Source of the DNA: Spirochaetia bacterium UBA5550 | Lineage (GTDB): Bacteria > Spirochaetota > UBA4802 > UBA5550 | NCBI GenBank assembly: GCA_002425885.1 | Contig: DINC01000082.1 | Span: 62,300 to 70,907, forward strand | DNA length: 8,608 nucleotides | Direction of reading: 5' to 3' | Notes under the pieces: generated by a model | What the model saw: only the letters and a program-made list of their open reading frames with translations | Database searches by the model: none | What the model was told of the DNA's origin: nothing | Position numbers and translations under genes: made by a program | In this document: piece by piece, positions 7,423 to 8,608 of the stretch | Numbering within the stretch: the first letter of the stretch is position 1 | Layout of the letters: every line of letters begins with the position of its first letter

Positions 7423-7980
7423 CTATTTCAGCAGGACAAATACCCCGGACATTATGGTTGTAACCAGAGTAAAACCGATTCCCATGAACCACATCATCAT
7501 GTTAAAACGTTTGTCCACCTGCTCAAACCTGGAGTTCATGTCAGTACGCATCTCTTCGAAGCGTTTATCCACCTGCTCAAAGCGTTTATCGACCTGTTCA
7601 AACCTGGAGTTCATGTCTGTACGCATCTCTTCGAAACGTTTGTCCACCTGCTCAAATCGTGCATTCATGTCAAAACGCATCTCTTCAAAGCGCTTATCCA
7701 CCAGTTCAAAGCGTTTGTCAGCTTGTTCAAACCTCTTGTCCATGTTTGTTTGCATCTCTTCGAAGCGCTTATCCATCATTTTCAGCACTTCATGGATGAG
7801 CTCCCTCTGGTGTTTGAGTTCCTCTTCAACGCGTACAATGCGCTCGTAGATATCGATTTTTATGTCGCTGTACCTGTAAATATCCTGTCCGCTTTTAAGC
7901 ACAGGGTATTTTTCAGTCAGGTAGCTGCCGATCTGCTCAAGTTCTTCATCTGTGAATTTTGAAGCCATATTCTTAATCAT
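7423..7980 (-). CDS. Tail-anchored coiled-coil protein with DKRFE heptad/hendecad repeats
   Basis: The product has 185 residues (181 if the second ATG, at 7968, is used). Residues 1-69 form a small charged domain (FTDEELEQIGSYLTEKYP). From 70 to about 162 the chain is a run of 7-residue units (DKRFEEM, DKRFEQV, DKRFELV) interspersed with 11-residue units (RTDMNSRFEQV and variants). A membrane helix (about 162-184) ends the protein, so it should be anchored with the coiled coil in the cytoplasm. Similar proteins occur widely in bacteria; they recall DUF1640/MCU-regulator-like and Borrelia Bdr proteins in architecture, though I cannot prove relationship. Their function is not established. AAGGTG lies five bases before the first ATG. 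A promoter upstream would give a very short leader that better suits the second ATG (MASKFTDEE). It is probably expressed alone or weakly with the next genes. Confidence 0.85.
   Translation of the reverse strand: MIKNMASKFTDEELEQIGSYLTEKYPVLKSGQDIYRYSDIKIDIYERIVRVEEELKHQRELIHEVLKMMDKRFEEMQTNMDKRFEQADKRFELVDKRFEEMRFDMNARFEQVDKRFEEMRTDMNSRFEQVDKRFEQVDKRFEEMRTDMNSRFEQVDKRFNMMMWFMGIGFTLVTTIMSGVFVLLK
7495..7773 (-). repeat. Coding tandem repeats (7- and 11-codon units)
   Basis: This stretch encodes eleven consecutive coiled-coil units with lengths 7, 11, 7, 7, 11, 7, 11, 7, 7, 11, 7. At DNA level the copies are close: the 61 bases at 7524-7584 recur at 7599-7659 with four mismatches, an offset of 75 bases. 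CGCATCTCTTC recurs several times on the + strand. The high identity suggests recent duplication or ongoing recombination between units, so unit number may vary between strains. Confidence 0.85.
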
Positions 7981-7992
7981 CCTTTCACCTTC

Positions 7993-8021
7993 AGTATTAA
8001 CTTTTTTTGAATTATTGTCAA
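7993..8021 (-). promoter_or_regulatory. Probable promoter of the coiled-coil protein gene
   Basis: On the - strand a perfect TTGACA (8021-8016) precedes AATACT (7998-7993), four of six to consensus, by 17 bases. The predicted transcription start near 7986 is only about six bases from the ATG at 7980. This cuts into its ribosome binding site, but leaves AAGGA available for the second ATG at 7968. Confidence 0.5.
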
Positions 8022-8072
8022 GTATTACTGGTATGAATACGTTTCTCCGGGGGTATAATTTAAAAAATTTTT

Positions 8073-8102
8073 CTCGCTAAGGCGCTAAGACGCAAAGAAA
8101 GG
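8073..8102. repeat. 8-base period repeat tract (CGCTAAGR type)
   Basis: Three consecutive 8-base units are seen from 8075: CGCTAAGG, CGCTAAGA and CGCAAAGA, with a partial flank on each side (TCT before, AAGG after). On the other strand this reads as CTTTGCGT / CTTAGCGC / CTTAGCGA. Tracts of this style turn up in intergenic DNA of many unrelated environmental bacteria, as I remember it; no function is known to me. Confidence 0.75.
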
Positions 8103-8157
8103 AAAAGATTTTAAAAAAGCAGAGGGGAGACGATTCAGGAGGAATTTTAAAGATTTA

Positions 8158-8184
8158 AACACGAATGGACACAGATTGACAAGG
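8158..8184. repeat. 10-base period tract (ACACGAATGG / ACACAGATTG)
   Basis: Two adjacent 10-base units, ACACGAATGG (8159-8168) and ACACAGATTG (8169-8178), are followed by the partial copy ACAAGGAT. On the opposite strand the tract reads AATCTGTGT then CCATTCGTGT. This is a second common flavour of degenerate intergenic repeat. Confidence 0.6.
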
Positions 8185-8210
8185 ATAAGGGGTTTACCAC
8201 CCGCTGCGCT

Positions 8211-8231
8211 GGAGGCACGGAGGGCACGGAG
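8211..8231. repeat. GGAGGCAC short repeat tract
   Basis: GGAGGCAC is followed by GGAGGGCAC and a partial GGAG, so the period is 8-9 bases. It is followed by TTTTTT, and the preceding bases (ACCCGCTGCGCT) are locally GC-rich. Confidence 0.65.
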
Positions 8232-8255
8232 TTTTTTCATTGAGATTCAGTCTAT

Positions 8256-8276
8256 CGCAGAGGCACAGAGGAAGGA
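8256..8276. repeat. 8-base period tract (CRCAGAGG)
   Basis: CGCAGAGG (8256-8263) is directly followed by CACAGAGG (8264-8271) and a degenerate AAGGA. It has the same 8-base period as the tract at 8073 but a different unit sequence. Confidence 0.65.
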
Positions 8277-8295
8277 AAGAAGCAGAAGGGGTTAG

Positions 8296-8361
8296 ATGGA
8301 TGAAAGGGCTAAAGTACTTATTGCATATATACACGGTGAAATTGTATTGACATTGCTTTAA
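8296..8361 (+). CDS. Possible 21-codon micro-ORF or gene remnant before the HEPN gene
   Basis: ATG at 8296 opens a 21-codon frame ending in TAA at 8359-8361, with AAGGGG (8285-8290) five bases upstream, a good ribosome binding site. The peptide contains KVLIAYIHGE, faintly like the AYLFGS region of MNT nucleotidyltransferases, but too short to judge. It may be a leader peptide, a decayed remnant or chance. The last part overlaps the TTGACA at 8347. Confidence 0.2.
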   Translation: MDERAKVLIAYIHGEIVLTLL

Positions 8362-8375
8362 AATTTGAATAAATA
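8347..8375 (+). promoter_or_regulatory. Candidate promoter of the HEPN gene
   Basis: A perfect TTGACA (8347-8352) is followed after 17 bases by TAAATA (8370-8375), only three of six to the -10 consensus. Transcription would begin near 8382, which is the ATG itself. As no ribosome binding site precedes that ATG, a leaderless transcript is possible. Confidence 0.4.
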
Positions 8376-8381
8376 CTGCTT

Positions 8382-8608
8382 ATGGAAAAAAAGCAGGAGC
8401 TGATAAACTACTGGGTTAAAAGTTCTGATTACGATTTTGATGCTGCCCGCGATCTCTGCCTTTCCGGGAAATATTCTCATGCTCTGTTTTTCGGGCATCT
8501 TGCAGTTGAAAAGATTTTAAAAGCGCTATTCGTAAAAATAAACGAGGATTACCCTCCTCGTACGCATAATCTTTTGATGCTTAGTAAAAGCATAAATCTT
8601 GACATAGA
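8382..8608 (+). CDS. HEPN-domain protein, 3'-truncated by the window edge
   Basis: Seventy-five codons are visible before the window ends. They match the N-terminal half of HEPN proteins of the roughly 130-residue class: INYWVKSSDYDFDAARDL (8-25), then a helix with GKYSHALFFGHLAVEKILKA (29-48), and PPRTHNL (58-64). HEPN domains are all-helical and often act as RNases or as toxins paired with MNT nucleotidyltransferases, which can modify and silence them. The catalytic R-x4-6-H motif would lie in the missing C-terminal half, so activity cannot be judged. In this family the MNT gene usually follows directly, so it would sit beyond 8608. The ATG is the first start after an in-frame TAA at 8370-8372. 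No ribosome binding site is visible, hence possible leaderless translation. Family call is confident; pairing and function are inferred. Confidence 0.88.
   Translation, partial: MEKKQELINYWVKSSDYDFDAARDLCLSGKYSHALFFGHLAVEKILKALFVKINEDYPPRTHNLLMLSKSINLDI

Larger units (their letters stand above)
7981..8381. other. Gene-poor 400-base region with a patchwork of short-period repeats
   Basis: No convincing gene fits here on either strand apart from a 21-codon micro-frame at 8296. The left end holds the promoter of the - strand coiled-coil gene. From 8072 to about 8276 there are four different purine-rich tracts, listed separately, lying in one orientation and separated by AT-rich or mixed sequence. 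The right end has a TTGACA box before the HEPN gene. I see no terminal inverted repeats, tRNA-like fold or transposase remnant. Confidence 0.7.

Noticed and set aside
7369..7962. Long + strand open frame (197 codons) opposite the coiled-coil gene, with a repeating HLFEAFIHLLK-like pattern
   Set aside because: It is the antisense image of the repeat-encoding gene: repeats keep all frames open. It has no ribosome binding site, and the - strand gene has a coherent coiled-coil plus membrane anchor.
8022..8040. Inverted repeat GTATT / AATAC upstream of the coiled-coil gene as an operator
   Set aside because: Five-base arms with a 9-base gap in AT-rich DNA are expected by chance.
8073..8276. CRISPR array
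   Set aside because: The repeats are 8-10 bases long, adjacent without spacers and of four different sequences; no cas genes are present.

Overview
The window reads as bacterial chromosome with moderate GC content and tightly packed genes. Several features suggest a Gram-negative, spirochaete-like anaerobe: two small lipoproteins with relaxed lipoboxes, a large unrecognised cytosolic protein at the left edge resembling spirochaete hypotheticals, a receiver/PP2C regulator and AGGA-type ribosome binding sites. This is an inference from style and gene content; no rRNA or other marker gene is present.

Left block, + strand, 1-4222. An open frame entering from outside the window (unknown function) ends in an ATGA overlap with a penicillin-acylase-family Ntn hydrolase. 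That enzyme keeps its catalytic Ser218, a His at beta-chain position 23 and Asn459, but has no visible signal peptide. After it, a near-consensus promoter (TTGACA, 17 bases, TATTAT) drives a separate 93-residue lipoprotein gene. A hairpin at 4228-4246 separates this block from the convergent one.

Middle block, - strand, 7980-4235. Read in transcription order, it starts with a protein built from alternating 7- and 11-residue coiled-coil units and anchored by a C-terminal membrane helix. Next is a compact set of three envelope-associated unknowns: a lipoprotein, a protein with two membrane segments, and a two-helix membrane protein with a cytosolic winged-helix-like part and a zinc ribbon. A new extended -10 promoter then drives a receiver-PP2C phosphatase (RsbU-like), overlapping by ATGA with a YfcE/MJ0936-type metallophosphoesterase. 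The last two form a signalling operon.

Right block, 7981-8608. About 400 bases lack a convincing gene. They hold four different purine-rich, short-period repeat tracts, all in the same orientation. These are followed by the start of a HEPN-domain protein that runs off the window. HEPN proteins of this kind usually pair with an MNT nucleotidyltransferase as a toxin-antitoxin or defence module; the partner would lie beyond 8608.

The points most worth following are the repeat patchwork beside the HEPN gene, the three-gene membrane module with its winged-helix/zinc-ribbon protein, the 7/11 coiled-coil protein, and the apparently cytoplasmic acylase with a His B23 active site.
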